Below, piece after piece: positions 26,461 through 35,980 of a stretch of 64,000 nucleotides of DNA. Position numbers and translations under genes: made by a program. Position 1 is the first letter of the stretch; every line of letters begins with the position of its first letter. The DNA lies in NCBI GenBank assembly GCA_023384095.1, contig JAHDXT010000006.1, positions 17,437 through 81,436 on the forward strand, in the 5' to 3' direction. The notes under the pieces were generated by a model. It had not been told where the DNA came from, searched no databases, and saw nothing but the letters and a program-made list of their open reading frames with translations. The stretch comes from Hyphomicrobiaceae bacterium. Lineage in GTDB: Bacteria; Pseudomonadota; Alphaproteobacteria; Rhizobiales; Hyphomicrobiaceae.

Positions 26461-28509
26461 ATGGGGCAACCCGCCGGCCCGCAAGGCCGCTCCGCCCGGT
26501 GCATCGCACTGGTCGGACCCTACCTCAGCGGCAAGACAACACTGCTCGAAGCCATTCTCGCCCGCAGCGGCACAATCAGCCGGCAGGGACGCACGACAGA
26601 GGGGTCGTCGGTCGGCGACGGCAGCCCCGAGGCGCGCGCGCACGGCATGAGCACGGAGCTCAACGTCGCAGACGTCGAGTATCTCGGCGACCAGTTCACT
26701 TTCATCGACTGCCCCGGTTCGATCGAATTCCAACATGAGAGCTCGGCCGCCCTGACCGCGTGCGATGCTGCCGTGGTCGTTTGCGAGCCGGATCCCAAGC
26801 GCGTTCCCGCGATGCAGGTCATCCTCAAGCAGCTCGAGGACCGCGGAATCCCGCACTTCCTGTTCCTCAACAAGATCGACACGTTCGACACCGGCGTCCG
26901 CGATATCCTGCCGCTCCTGCAGCCGGCCAGCTCCAAGCCGCTCGTGCTGCGCCAGATCCCGATCTGGGAGAACGGCATCGCAACCGGCTTCGTCGACCTC
27001 GCGCTCGAGCGCGCATTCGTCTACCGCGAGCATTCGTCTTCCGAGATCGTGGAGATGCCGCAAGGTGTTCTGGAACGCGAGCAGGAAGCGCGCTTCCACA
27101 TGCTGGAGCAGCTCGCCGACTACGACGACGAGCTGATGGAGCAGCTCCTGTCGGACATGCAGCCGCCGCGCGACAAGGTCTTCGACGACCTCGCAAAGGA
27201 GCTGCGCGAAGGGCTCATCTGCCCGGTGCTGCTGGGCTCGGCCGAGCGCGGCAACGGCATCGTCCGGCTGCTCAAGGCGCTGCGCCACGAGGCGCCTTTC
27301 GCGAGCGTGACCGCAAGCCGGCTCGGACTCGAGGGCGCGCAGTCCGCTGCCTATGTTCTTAAGACCTACTACACCGCGCACGGTGGCAAGCTCTCGATGG
27401 GTCGCGTCCTGGCCGGCGAGATTCCCGATGGCGCGACGGTCGCCGGCCCGGGCGGCGACGACCGCATCGCCGGCGTCTTCTCGATGCTCGGGCAGGAGAG
27501 CCGGAAGCGCCAGCTTGCAAGGACGGGCGATACGGTGGCGCTAGGCCGGCTGGAGCACATCAGGACCGGCGACACGATCAGCACCGAAAAGAACGGCATC
27601 CCGCAGCTCGAGTGCCCGTCTGCGCCCCAGCCAGTCTACGGCGTCGCGCTGGCGCTCAAGGACAGAAAGGACGAGGTCAAGTTGTCGGCGGCCCTCGCCA
27701 AGCTGATCGAGGAGGACGCATCCCTCTCGGTGGAGCACAACCAGGATACGCATCAGCTCGTGCTGCTCGGCCAGGGCGAGATGCACCTCAGGGTCGCGCT
27801 CGAGCGGCTCAACCGCAAGTACGGCGTGGCGGTGGAGCGGCAGCGGCGCCTCGTGCCCTACAAGGAGACGATCCGCAAGAGCACGACGGTGCGCGGCCGC
27901 CACAAGAAGCAATCGGGGGGCCATGGGCAGTTCGGGGACGTTGTGCTCGAGATCAAGCCGCTCCCGCGCGGCACTGGCTTCCAGTTCGCCGAGAAGATCA
28001 CAGGCGGCGTGGTGCCGCGGCAGTTCATCCCCTCTGTCGAGATCGGAGTGGAGGACTACCTCAAGCACGGACCGCTCGGGTTTCCGGTGGTCGACGTCGC
28101 GGTGACGCTCACCGACGGCAGCTATCACACGGTCGACTCCTCCGACATGGCCTTCCGCCAGGCCGGCCGCATCGGCATGGCGGAGGGCTTGCCGCAATGC
28201 AGCCCGGTTCTGCTCGAGCCGGTGATGGCGGTGGAGATCGCGGTCCCCTCCGACGCTACCGCGAAAATCAACGGCCTCATCCCGCAGCGGCGGGGTCAGA
28301 TCCTCGGATTCGACAGTCGCGAAGGCTGGCCCGGCTGGGACGTGGTGCAGGCGCACATCCCGGCGGCCGAGATGGACGATCTGATCGTGGAGCTGCGCTC
28401 GGCGACTGCGGGCGTCGGGACCTTCATGGCCAGGTTCGACCACCTGACCGAGCTGACCGGCAGACTGGCGGACCAGGTTCTGGCGAGCCACAAAGCGGCG
28501 GCCGAATAG
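26461..28509 (+). CDS. Elongation factor G-like translational GTPase (paralogue)
   Basis: A 682-residue EF-G-family protein. ATG 26461 is fixed by AAAGGAGG ending 6 bases upstream. The P-loop is GPYLSGKT, the G3 motif is DCPGSIEF and G4 is NKID. Domains II to V of EF-G follow, including GQGEMHLRVALERL and RGRHKKQSGGHGQFGDV (domain III/IV border) and a C-terminal domain V. In canonical EF-G the G3 motif is DTPGHVDF, and its histidine activates GTP hydrolysis. Here that histidine is serine. Alphaproteobacteria commonly carry such an extra EF-G-like protein besides fusA; its role is not established. No str-operon genes adjoin it, so this is not the housekeeping fusA. Confidence 0.85.
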   Translation: MGQPAGPQGRSARCIALVGPYLSGKTTLLEAILARSGTISRQGRTTEGSSVGDGSPEARAHGMSTELNVADVEYLGDQFTFIDCPGSIEFQHESSAALTACDAAVVVCEPDPKRVPAMQVILKQLEDRGIPHFLFLNKIDTFDTGVRDILPLLQPASSKPLVLRQIPIWENGIATGFVDLALERAFVYREHSSSEIVEMPQGVLEREQEARFHMLEQLADYDDELMEQLLSDMQPPRDKVFDDLAKELREGLICPVLLGSAERGNGIVRLLKALRHEAPFASVTASRLGLEGAQSAAYVLKTYYTAHGGKLSMGRVLAGEIPDGATVAGPGGDDRIAGVFSMLGQESRKRQLARTGDTVALGRLEHIRTGDTISTEKNGIPQLECPSAPQPVYGVALALKDRKDEVKLSAALAKLIEEDASLSVEHNQDTHQLVLLGQGEMHLRVALERLNRKYGVAVERQRRLVPYKETIRKSTTVRGRHKKQSGGHGQFGDVVLEIKPLPRGTGFQFAEKITGGVVPRQFIPSVEIGVEDYLKHGPLGFPVVDVAVTLTDGSYHTVDSSDMAFRQAGRIGMAEGLPQCSPVLLEPVMAVEIAVPSDATAKINGLIPQRRGQILGFDSREGWPGWDVVQAHIPAAEMDDLIVELRSATAGVGTFMARFDHLTELTGRLADQVLASHKAAAE

Positions 28510-28510
28510 A

Positions 28511-28546
28511 GGCACCGGCCCGAGCCGTCGCGGCCGGGCCGATGCC
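28511..28546 (+). terminator. Possible hairpin after the EF-G-like gene
   Basis: Starting 2 bases after the EF-G-like stop, ggca plus cggcccg (from 28511) pair with cgggccg plus tgcc (to 28546), with small internal mismatches. There is no T run, so it would be a factor-dependent or weak terminator, or chance in GC-rich sequence. Confidence 0.35.
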
Positions 28547-28616
28547 TGCCAGGCGAGGGCGCGGCCCCGTGTCGCGTCCTTGCGCTGCCGTGTGCTGTTG
28601 CGCCATGGTGCGGGCC

Positions 28617-29294
28617 ATGGCGCCAGCGACAGCAAGCACCCCCCCCCGGATCACCGCGGCCGAGTTCCGCCGCCTCGCGCGCGAGCGGTTGCCTCGGGCT
28701 CCGAGCGAGGCGATCTTCGATCCGCGGACGGGCCGGAGCTGGGCGGTGAGCGATTTCGACCTCAACCCCGAGCTCGTCGCCGACCTCGCCGTCATGGAGC
28801 CGCCGCGCCCGGCGGCAGTCCTGGTGCCCGTCATCGCCCGCGCGGAGCTGACGGTGCTGCTGACGGTCCGCACGGATCAGCTCCCGACCCACGCGGGTCA
28901 GATCGCGTTTCCCGGCGGCAAGGTGGAGAAAGTGGACGCCGGGCCGGTCGCCACGGCACTGCGTGAGGCACAGGAGGAGATCGGCCTCGATGCCGGCCAC
29001 ATCGAGCCGCTCGGCTTTCTCGACAGCTACCGGTCCGGCACCGGCTTCCACATCATGCCGCTCGTCGCCCTGGTCGAGCCCCGGTTCTCGCTGGCTCCCG
29101 ATCCCTCGGAGGTCGCCGACACCTTCGAGGTGCCGCTCTCGTTTTTGATGGATGCCGCCAATCACCAGCAGCATGCGCGCGAGTGGCGAGGCCGGCTGCG
29201 GCACTTCTATGCAATCCCGTTCGGCGAGCGCTATATCTGGGGAGCCACTGCGGGCATGATCCGGAACCTGCATGAGAGGCTTTTCGGCGGATGA
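28617..29294 (+). CDS. CoA pyrophosphatase (NUDIX hydrolase)
   Basis: A 225-residue NUDIX enzyme that should split CoA and its derivatives into phosphopantetheine and adenosine 3',5'-bisphosphate. The NUDIX box is GGKVEKVDAGPVATALRE followed by AQEEIGL. The segment TVRTDQLPTHAGQIAFPGG just before it is the CoA-specific signature (LxxHxGQxxFPGG type). Start is ATG 28617; ATG 28605 is equally open, and neither has a strong ribosome-binding site. Its stop overlaps the DUF6111 start (ATGA), making an operon with DUF6111 and the CCA enzyme, an order common in Hyphomicrobiales. Confidence 0.9.
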   Translation: MAPATASTPPRITAAEFRRLARERLPRAPSEAIFDPRTGRSWAVSDFDLNPELVADLAVMEPPRPAAVLVPVIARAELTVLLTVRTDQLPTHAGQIAFPGGKVEKVDAGPVATALREAQEEIGLDAGHIEPLGFLDSYRSGTGFHIMPLVALVEPRFSLAPDPSEVADTFEVPLSFLMDAANHQQHAREWRGRLRHFYAIPFGERYIWGATAGMIRNLHERLFGG

Positions 29295-29560
29295 TTCGCA
29301 TCGTCATCGAGAACATGCTGCTGTTCCTGCTGCCCACGCTCATCTATGTCGCCTACGCCCTGCTCTGGCGCCGTACCGAGGGCGCCTCGGGCGCCCGGAT
29401 CCTCGACGATGCGCCGCTGATCTGGCTCGTCGCCGCCGGCGCGGCACTCGTGATCGCCACGCTCATCGTCTTCGGCTCGACCTCCGGGGGGCAGCCGGGG
29501 CAGACCTATCAGCCGCCTGTCTTCAGGGATGGAAAGATCGAGCCCGGCCAGCTCAAGTAA
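29291..29560 (+). CDS. DUF6111 family membrane protein
   Basis: An 89-residue protein with two hydrophobic segments (about 6-25 and 42-61) and a polar C-terminal tail ending QPPVFRDGKIEPGQLK. That tail and the two-helix layout are typical of the short DUF6111 proteins found between CoA pyrophosphatase and CCA-adding enzyme genes in Alphaproteobacteria. It starts inside the stop of the previous gene (4-base overlap) and ends 9 bases before the CCA gene. Function unknown. Confidence 0.85.
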   Translation: MIRIVIENMLLFLLPTLIYVAYALLWRRTEGASGARILDDAPLIWLVAAGAALVIATLIVFGSTSGGQPGQTYQPPVFRDGKIEPGQLK

Positions 29561-29569
29561 GGACCGCAC

Positions 29570-30826
29570 ATGCCGGCGGACAGCGCGCCACTGCCGCGCC
29601 TCGACAGCGCCGAATGGCTGAAGCGGCAGCCGACACGAGCCGTGTTCAGGGCGCTGCAGGCGGGCGGCTATCCGGCCCGCGCGGTCGGGGGCGTGGTGCG
29701 CAACGCGCTGCTCGGCGAGCCGGTCGCCGACGTCGACATCGCCACCCCGGCCCGGCCGGAGGAGGTCCTGCGGCTGGCGGCGGCGGCCGGTCTCAAGGCG
29801 ATTCCCACTGGGCTGCAGCATGGGACCGTCACCGTCGTCGCCGATCATACCCCGTTCGAGGTCACGACGCTGCGCGAGGACGTGGAGACATTCGGCCGCC
29901 ACGCCCGGGTCGCCTTCACCGACGACTGGGCGGCCGATGCGCGCCGCCGGGACTTCACGATCAACGCGCTCTATTGCGATGCCGACGGCAACGTCTACGA
30001 CCCGCTGGGCGGCTACACGGACGTGCTCGCCCGGCGCGTGCGGTTCATCGGCAATGCCGAGGAACGCATCCGGGAGGACTACCTCCGCATTCTCCGCTTC
30101 TTCCGGATGACCGCCGTTTACGCGGCGGGCCCCCCGGACGCCGCGGGCCTGGCAGCGGCAGTGCGCGAACGGGCCGGCCTGACGAAATTATCCGGCGAAC
30201 GGCTGCATCAGGAGTTGATGCGCCTGCTCGCGGCCCCGCGCGCGCCCGAGCTGACCGGGACGATGCGGGACTACGGTCTGCTCACCGCCGTGCTGCCGGT
30301 TGCTCCGCGCCCCGCCATCATGCGGCGGCTTGCGGAGATCGAGCAGGAGCTGGGGCGGCCCCCGGACCCGGTGCTGCGGCTGGCGGCGCTCGCAGTGGAG
30401 GTGATCGAGGATGCGCTCAGGCTGCGCGACCGTCTGCGGCTTTCGACAGCCGAGCTCGAGACGCTCGCGCGGGCGGCGGCCGCGCCGCAGGAAGGGCTCA
30501 ACCCCGGCTCGGGGGAACGCGAGGCGAAGGTTCGTGTGTATCGCTACGGGGCCAAGATCATGCGCGAGCAACTGCTGCTCAATTGGGCGCGCTCGGGTGC
30601 GAGTCCTGCTGACCCGGCGGCAACCGCCCTCTACGCGCTTCCAGCCAGGTGGCAGGCGCCGGAGTTCCCGCTCGGCGGCGCCGATATCGTGGCCGCCGGC
30701 GTACCGCCAGGCCCGCGCATCGGTGAAATCCTGCGCGCGCTGGAGGACCGCTGGGTCGCAGACGGGTTTTCCGAGGACCGAAAGCGGCTCGACGCCGATC
30801 TCGTGCGGCTCCTCGAGCGAGAGTGA
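29570..30826 (+). CDS. cca: CCA tRNA nucleotidyltransferase
   Basis: A 418-residue class II nucleotidyltransferase that adds or repairs the 3' CCA of tRNAs. The head domain shows the GG(V)VRN motif (AVGGVVRNALLG), the metal-binding DVD in VADVDIATPAR, and RRDFTINALYCDADG, a hallmark of the family. ERIREDYLRILRFFRM follows, then a helical RNA-binding region. It is the last gene of the NUDIX-DUF6111-cca operon. The bacterium thus has a bifunctional or repair-type CCA enzyme of alphaproteobacterial form. Confidence 0.95.
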   Translation: MPADSAPLPRLDSAEWLKRQPTRAVFRALQAGGYPARAVGGVVRNALLGEPVADVDIATPARPEEVLRLAAAAGLKAIPTGLQHGTVTVVADHTPFEVTTLREDVETFGRHARVAFTDDWAADARRRDFTINALYCDADGNVYDPLGGYTDVLARRVRFIGNAEERIREDYLRILRFFRMTAVYAAGPPDAAGLAAAVRERAGLTKLSGERLHQELMRLLAAPRAPELTGTMRDYGLLTAVLPVAPRPAIMRRLAEIEQELGRPPDPVLRLAALAVEVIEDALRLRDRLRLSTAELETLARAAAAPQEGLNPGSGEREAKVRVYRYGAKIMREQLLLNWARSGASPADPAATALYALPARWQAPEFPLGGADIVAAGVPPGPRIGEILRALEDRWVADGFSEDRKRLDADLVRLLERE

Positions 30827-30832
30827 TTGCGC

Positions 30833-31069
30833 TCAGTTCGCCGCCGGCGATTCGGGCTGCCCGGCGACCGCCACCTCGGCAGGCTCTGCTGCGGGTGTCG
30901 CGACTGGATCGGAGACCTCAGCGGCCGGCGCTACGGCCACCGCTTGCTCTTCCGCGGCAGCAGGCGCGACGACGGTCTGCATGTGGTTATGTGCGGGGCA
31001 GGCGTTCACGCGCGGGCCGAACGCAATGGCGATGATTGCGGCCACGACCAGAGTCTTCAGGGGAAACAC
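30833..31069 (-). CDS. Small secreted alanine/proline/glutamate-rich protein
   Basis: A 78-residue protein. GTG 31069 has a perfect AAGGAGG 7 bases upstream, which supports translation. A signal peptide (FPLKTLVVAAIIAIAFGPRVNA) is followed by CPAHNHMQ and a low-complexity A/P/E/V-rich tail to AGQPESPAAN. The single cysteine just after the cleavage region is not in a lipobox. No family recognised. It converges with cca, with 6 bases between stops. Confidence 0.65.
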   Translation of the reverse strand: MFPLKTLVVAAIIAIAFGPRVNACPAHNHMQTVVAPAAAEEQAVAVAPAAEVSDPVATPAAEPAEVAVAGQPESPAAN

Positions 31070-31400
31070 GGGCTTTCCTCCTTACGCTCGTTGTCGCTGA
31101 TCGGCGTCCCCCTTCCGTCAGCGCCTAACTTTGAACCAGATATCCGGCAGCCAGCTATCACAGTTTCGTGTGGGACTGCTCCCTTGTGGACAATCGTTGC
31201 TGAATTTTCGATGAACGCCCAGCACATATGTTGGCGATCGCGTGTCGGCGTCGATGGGCTTCGCGCGCGGCACGATCGTCTCCTGCACGATGTTGTCGCC
31301 GGGTGGGCAAGGAGTGGGCGGGGGTCGGACCCTGCGGGTCTGAAACGAAACTGAGCCGAAGGGCAGTGTCCCGCTTAGTCCCTTTGCCCTTCCTTCCGTC

Positions 31401-31479
31401 ATGGCCGCGCAGGCGGCCATCCAGGCAACTCTCCACACCTGATCTGCGGCGTGTCGTGGATTCCCGCCTCCGCGGGAAT
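31401..31479. repeat. Pair of dispersed-type intergenic palindromes
   Basis: atggccgc/gcggccat (31401-31420, 4-base loop) and attcccgc/gcgggaat (31460-31479, 4-base loop) lie 39 bases apart. The second, with flanking gtgga...gacgg, is the form of a common alphaproteobacterial dispersed palindrome, recognised from general knowledge. Copy number in this genome cannot be judged from one window. Confidence 0.6.
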
Positions 31480-31610
31480 GACGGTGTGGGTATGCAGTGG
31501 GAATCGTTTCGTCATCGGGGGTCGGCAAAGCCGGTGTGCGGCTGACCCCAAGCGATGGCGTCAAACCCGCCGTTTCCGATGCAGCGGGGGCTGGCCTCGG
31601 GGCTCACGAA

Positions 31611-31640
31611 AGAAAAGCCCCGGCCGATGCGGGCCGGGGC
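31611..31640 (-). terminator. Intrinsic terminator of groESL
   Basis: Read on the minus strand, gccccggcc (31640-31632) pairs perfectly with ggccggggc (31625-31617) around a 6-base loop and is followed by ttttcttt. It lies 36 bases after the groEL stop. A strong GC stem with a T tract makes this a standard rho-independent terminator. Confidence 0.88.
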
Positions 31641-31675
31641 TTCCTGAGCATAGTTCCCGGGGGTGTGGATCGACC

Positions 31676-33334
<1,659 letters not shown>

Positions 33335-33360
33335 CTACTCCCGGGTTTGAATGGCTTCAT

Positions 33361-33444
33361 AGCGAATAGCGAGTAGCGAATAGGGGGAGTTGCGATTTGG
33401 ACAGCGGACCGCGAATGCTCGCTATTCGCTACTCCCTATTCGCT
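33361..33444. repeat. Long imperfect inverted repeat in the groES-groEL spacer
   Basis: The arm at 33361-33383 (made of two tandem GCGAATAG-type units) is the reverse complement of 33422-33444 with one mismatch in 23 positions. The loop is 38 bases. In the groESL mRNA this could fold into a stable stem between the two coding regions. The arms resemble the 'attcgctactc' type dispersed repeats of alphaproteobacterial genomes. It could affect RNA processing or the groES/groEL ratio, or simply be an inserted repeat. Confidence 0.75.
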
Positions 33445-33449
33445 GGTGC

Positions 33450-33740
33450 TCAGCGGGCCAGAACACCCATCACGTCGCTCTCCTTCATGATCAGCAGCTC
33501 CTCGCCGTCGACCTTGACCTCCGTGCCGGACCACTTGCCGAACAGCACGCGGTCACCGGCGCGGACCTCCAGCGGAACGAGCTTGCCTGCCTCGTCGCGC
33601 CCGCCAGGGCCTACGGCGATGACCTCGCCCTGCATCGGCTTCTCCTTGGCGGTATCGGGGATGATGATGCCACCGGAGGTTTTCGTGTCCTCCTCGACGC
33701 GGCGCACGACGACACGGTCGTGCAGAGGGCGAAACTTCAT
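33450..33740 (-). CDS. groES: Co-chaperonin GroES
   Basis: A 96-residue lid protein of the GroEL chaperonin. It begins [14 protein letters not shown] at ATG 33740 (GGAGG 9 bases ahead). The mobile loop [17 protein letters not shown] and the [27 protein letters not shown] region are typical. The longer in-frame extension upstream lacks family similarity. It is the first gene of the groESL operon, with a CIRCE operator about 150 bases upstream. Confidence 0.97.
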   Translation of the reverse strand: MKFRPLHDRVVVRRVEEDTKTSGGIIIPDTAKEKPMQGEVIAVGPGGRDEAGKLVPLEVRAGDRVLFGKWSGTEVKVDGEELLIMKESDVMGVLAR

Positions 33741-33875
33741 GGCTCCAGCCTCCGTTAGGGGATGATGCAATTTGCGTTCTCATCAGGCACCCCCCTGGAA
33801 TCCGAATGGGAGGCCGCACAGGGGCCGGTTGCCAATGCGTAAGGTCCGGATCAGCCGGACCGGCCCATGGGCCGC

Positions 33876-33904
33876 TATATGTCGCGGTCTGTTAGCACTG
33901 TCAA
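33876..33904 (-). promoter_or_regulatory. groESL promoter
   Basis: On the minus strand a perfect TTGACA (33904-33899) is followed by a 17-base spacer and CATATA (33881-33876). The extended CTTGAC...CATAT also fits the alphaproteobacterial sigma-32 pattern. The -35 overlaps the CIRCE operator, and transcription would start about 130 bases before groES. Confidence 0.72.
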
Positions 33905-33918
33905 GAGATGAGTGCCAG
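33892..33918 (-). promoter_or_regulatory. CIRCE operator (HrcA binding site) upstream of groESL
   Basis: ttagcactg (33892-33900), a 9-base spacer, then gagtgccag (33910-33918). The consensus is TTAGCACTC-N9-GAGTGCTAA, so 15 of 18 arm positions match. The overlap with the -35 hexamer fits repression by HrcA, released on heat shock. Confidence 0.85.
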
Positions 33919-33953
33919 CAGGCGAGCGAGGCTCGCGAGTATTGTCAGAGGCG

Positions 33954-34046
33954 AGGGACAGGGGACAGGGGACCGGGGACAGGGGACAGGACAGGGGACA
34001 GGGGACAGGGGACAGGGGACAGGGGACAGGGGACAGGGGACAGGGG
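33954..34046. repeat. Heptanucleotide tandem repeat (GGGGACA)n
   Basis: About 12 head-to-tail copies of GGGGACA. One unit ends in C instead of A (33968-33974) and one has lost two bases (33989-33993). A partial unit precedes and a diverged one follows. The unit of seven bases cannot stay in one reading frame, so it is not coding. It lies just upstream of the CIRCE/promoter of groESL and is the kind of array that changes length by slippage. Confidence 0.9.
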
Positions 34047-34538
34047 TGCAGCGCTCGCTCGCGTTCGAGTGCCCGCGATCCACCCGGTCCATCTGAGTGG
34101 AGCGGGACATCGCCGATCTGCAAGTAGCGCATGTATGCCGTGCCGGGCGCCGGCCAATGCGGGTCAAGGATTTGGCGACATACGACTTGAGTATGGAATG
34201 AAGCGGGCTTCCGGACCGCCTGCATAGGGCTGGCGGGAAAGACTCACGGCCCGCCATTTCGCAATGGCGGCAGGCACGCTTCAAAACGGGTTAAGGATGG
34301 CAGCGCCGGCCCGCCGGGCGACGCACCGCTGTCCGGGATTTCCGTTGGGTCGGTCGATTTGCACGGCAGTTCGACAGCCAGGAATGGAGGTGGCCAGACT
34401 TCATTTCCGAAAGGCCGCCCGCCTCACCGTCATGTTGACCGGGCCTGTGCCGGTGCCCGCGGTCCGGCGAATGGTTGCAAACGACCGAAGGGCGATCGTG
34501 CCGCCGGCCCGAACGCCCCCCGATCATCGCAGCAAGTG
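34047..34538. other. Intergenic region between the heptamer array and the H-NS-type gene
   Basis: About 490 bases with no credible gene. One perfect 7-bp inverted repeat (ccgccat 34251-34257 / atggcgg 34264-34270) could end the H-NS-type transcript on the minus strand, where it is followed by a short gtctttccc. Nothing else stands out. Confidence 0.5.
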
Positions 34539-34862
34539 TCAGCGGACCGAGAAATCTTCCAGCTTGGCACCTTTGTCGAGCTTTGCCGTCAACCAGCGCG
34601 GTTTGCGTCCGCGGCCGGTCCAGGTCTCCGACCGGTTGTCCGGATTGACGTACTTCGCAGCCACCGTGCGGCCTTTGGCCGGGCTCGTGCGGCCGCCAAA
34701 CAACTCGCTGACGGAGAAACCGGCATTCTGCACGATGTTCTCGATCTTCTGCTTCATTTCGCTGCGCTCGCGCTCACGCGCGCCCGCAATCGCCTTCTCG
34801 AGCTTGGCTTCGAGATCGAGAAGCTCCTTGAGTGACATTTTTTCGACGTTCACGGCGGCCAT
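34539..34862 (-). CDS. H-NS/HvrA-family nucleoid-associated protein
   Basis: A 107-residue DNA-binding protein. ATG 34862 has AAGGAAG 8 bases ahead; an upstream in-frame ATG at 34928 would add 22 residues. The N-terminal half (VNVEKMSLKELLDLEAKLEKAIAGARERERSEMK) is the coiled-coil oligomerisation part. The C-terminal half carries YVNPDNRSETWTGRGRKPRWL, the H-NS-type DNA-binding core with an AT-hook-like GRGRKP. Such proteins silence AT-rich, often foreign, DNA. It stands alone, flanked by long non-coding stretches. Confidence 0.9.
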   Translation of the reverse strand: MAAVNVEKMSLKELLDLEAKLEKAIAGARERERSEMKQKIENIVQNAGFSVSELFGGRTSPAKGRTVAAKYVNPDNRSETWTGRGRKPRWLTAKLDKGAKLEDFSVR

Positions 34863-35057
34863 CCGCTTTGCTTCCTTTCTTCTCGCGATCTTTGCCACGC
34901 TACCTCCGTGCTGGGCAGCAGCCCCCAAGCTCGCGCTGTGGAACCAGCCCTTTAAATGATCGCGATAAGTAAATAAAGAGGGAATTCTGTCTCAGTCGAC
35001 GAAAAAGCGCAGCGTCCGGATCGGCGGAGCTGCAATTGATGCCAGGGTAATCCTCCA

Positions 35058-35756
35058 CTAATCGAATTGACAAGGCCAGGAGTCCGGTGCGGTCAGCTCG
35101 GGCGGCAATACGGTGGCGCGGTCCCCGCACGCGACCTCGAGTTGTTGCTGGGTCAGTGCATTGGTCCGACTTAAGTCCAATCCCTCGATGCGGGTGCGGA
35201 GCAGATAGCCCGATGCGAAAGTGGCGCCATCGACGGTGGCGCCCCGCAGATCGGCGCGAACGAGATTGGCGTGTTGGAGGTTTGCGTCGGTGAGGCGCGC
35301 ATTGCGCAGGTCGCCCCTGACGAGCTGAGCGGAGGATAGATCGGCTTGGGTCAGGTCGGCGTCTTTCAAGTCGACGCGAAGCAGCTCGGACTTCCGCAGG
35401 TTGGCGCCGGCGAGGCGGGCCCCTCCGAGGCGGGCCCGGACCCCGATGACGTCCGAGAGGTCAGCGCCGCTCAGTTCGGCATCCCGCAGCGCGGTATAGG
35501 TGAGATTGGCCTTTGAGAGATCAGCTCCCGCCAGGTTCGCTCCCGTTAGGTTCGTCCCGCTCAGATCGGTCTTTGCGAGGTTGGCGCCGGCGAGGTTTTC
35601 CCGCGCCAGCATCTTGCTGGACATTGAGCAGTTGGACCAGTCGACGCCCGGTCCTGCGCGGTCGCCGCAGGCGGCCAGAGCCGAGGCGGGCGCCAGATGC
35701 ATCGCGACGAGAGCGAGAGCGCCGCGCGCCATCATCGTCTTGCCAGGGATCGGCAT
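35058..35756 (-). CDS. Secreted pentapeptide-repeat protein
   Basis: A roughly 232-residue protein with a signal peptide (MMARGALALVAMHLAPASALA, cleaved before ACGDRAG). Residues ~45-190 consist of tandem A(D/N)LXX units (ANLAGANLAKTDLSGTNLTGANLAGADL and so on), which form a right-handed quadrilateral beta helix. Cysteines near both ends of the mature part (CGD...NCSM; VACGD...WPCQF) may form capping disulfides. The start is uncertain among TTG 35768, ATG 35756 and the two ATGs beginning at 35735. Most bacterial pentapeptide proteins are cytoplasmic or membrane; a periplasmic one is less common. Function unknown. Confidence 0.85.
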   Translation of the reverse strand: MPIPGKTMMARGALALVAMHLAPASALAACGDRAGPGVDWSNCSMSSKMLARENLAGANLAKTDLSGTNLTGANLAGADLSKANLTYTALRDAELSGADLSDVIGVRARLGGARLAGANLRKSELLRVDLKDADLTQADLSSAQLVRGDLRNARLTDANLQHANLVRADLRGATVDGATFASGYLLRTRIEGLDLSRTNALTQQQLEVACGDRATVLPPELTAPDSWPCQFD

Positions 35757-35980
35757 GCGTGGTCCCAATCCTCGTTTCTCGACTTTCGATCGACCTCGAG
35801 TGACCCGTCAGTGTGCCAGCTTTTTCAATCGCGACCAATGCTCGCGAAAGTCAATTCGAGAGTTGCAAAGGCCTGATTAACACATTCCATTCAGCCCATC
35901 CGGCGATGGGGATCTGTTTCCGGAGACCGGGACGGGGTAAACTGCGAGGAATCCGGCCGAGTCGGGGGTGGGAGGGATGC

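Larger units (their letters stand above)
31070..31675. other. Repeat-bearing intergenic region downstream of groEL
   Basis: 606 bases without a convincing gene. The left part (31070-31320) is unique-looking sequence without motifs. The right part holds a chain of inverted repeats: gaccc/gggtc at 31328-31340, aagggca/tgccctt at 31359-31391, two perfect 8-bp palindromes at 31401-31479 and the groEL terminator at 31611-31640. The frames crossing it translate into phrases such as SRGGGNP, the usual by-product of dispersed palindromes rather than of a protein gene. Confidence 0.6.

Noticed and set aside
26461..28509. Assignment as housekeeping fusA
   Set aside because: No rps/tuf neighbours, and the G3 histidine is replaced, so it is called a paralogue.
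31118..31564. Minus-strand 148-codon frame downstream of groEL
   Set aside because: It runs through palindromic repeats, and its SRGGGNP-type phrases are typical of repeat translation. No ribosome-binding site or family match.
33954..34046. Tandem array considered as a CRISPR
   Set aside because: The unit is 7 bases with no spacers and no cas genes nearby; it is a simple microsatellite.
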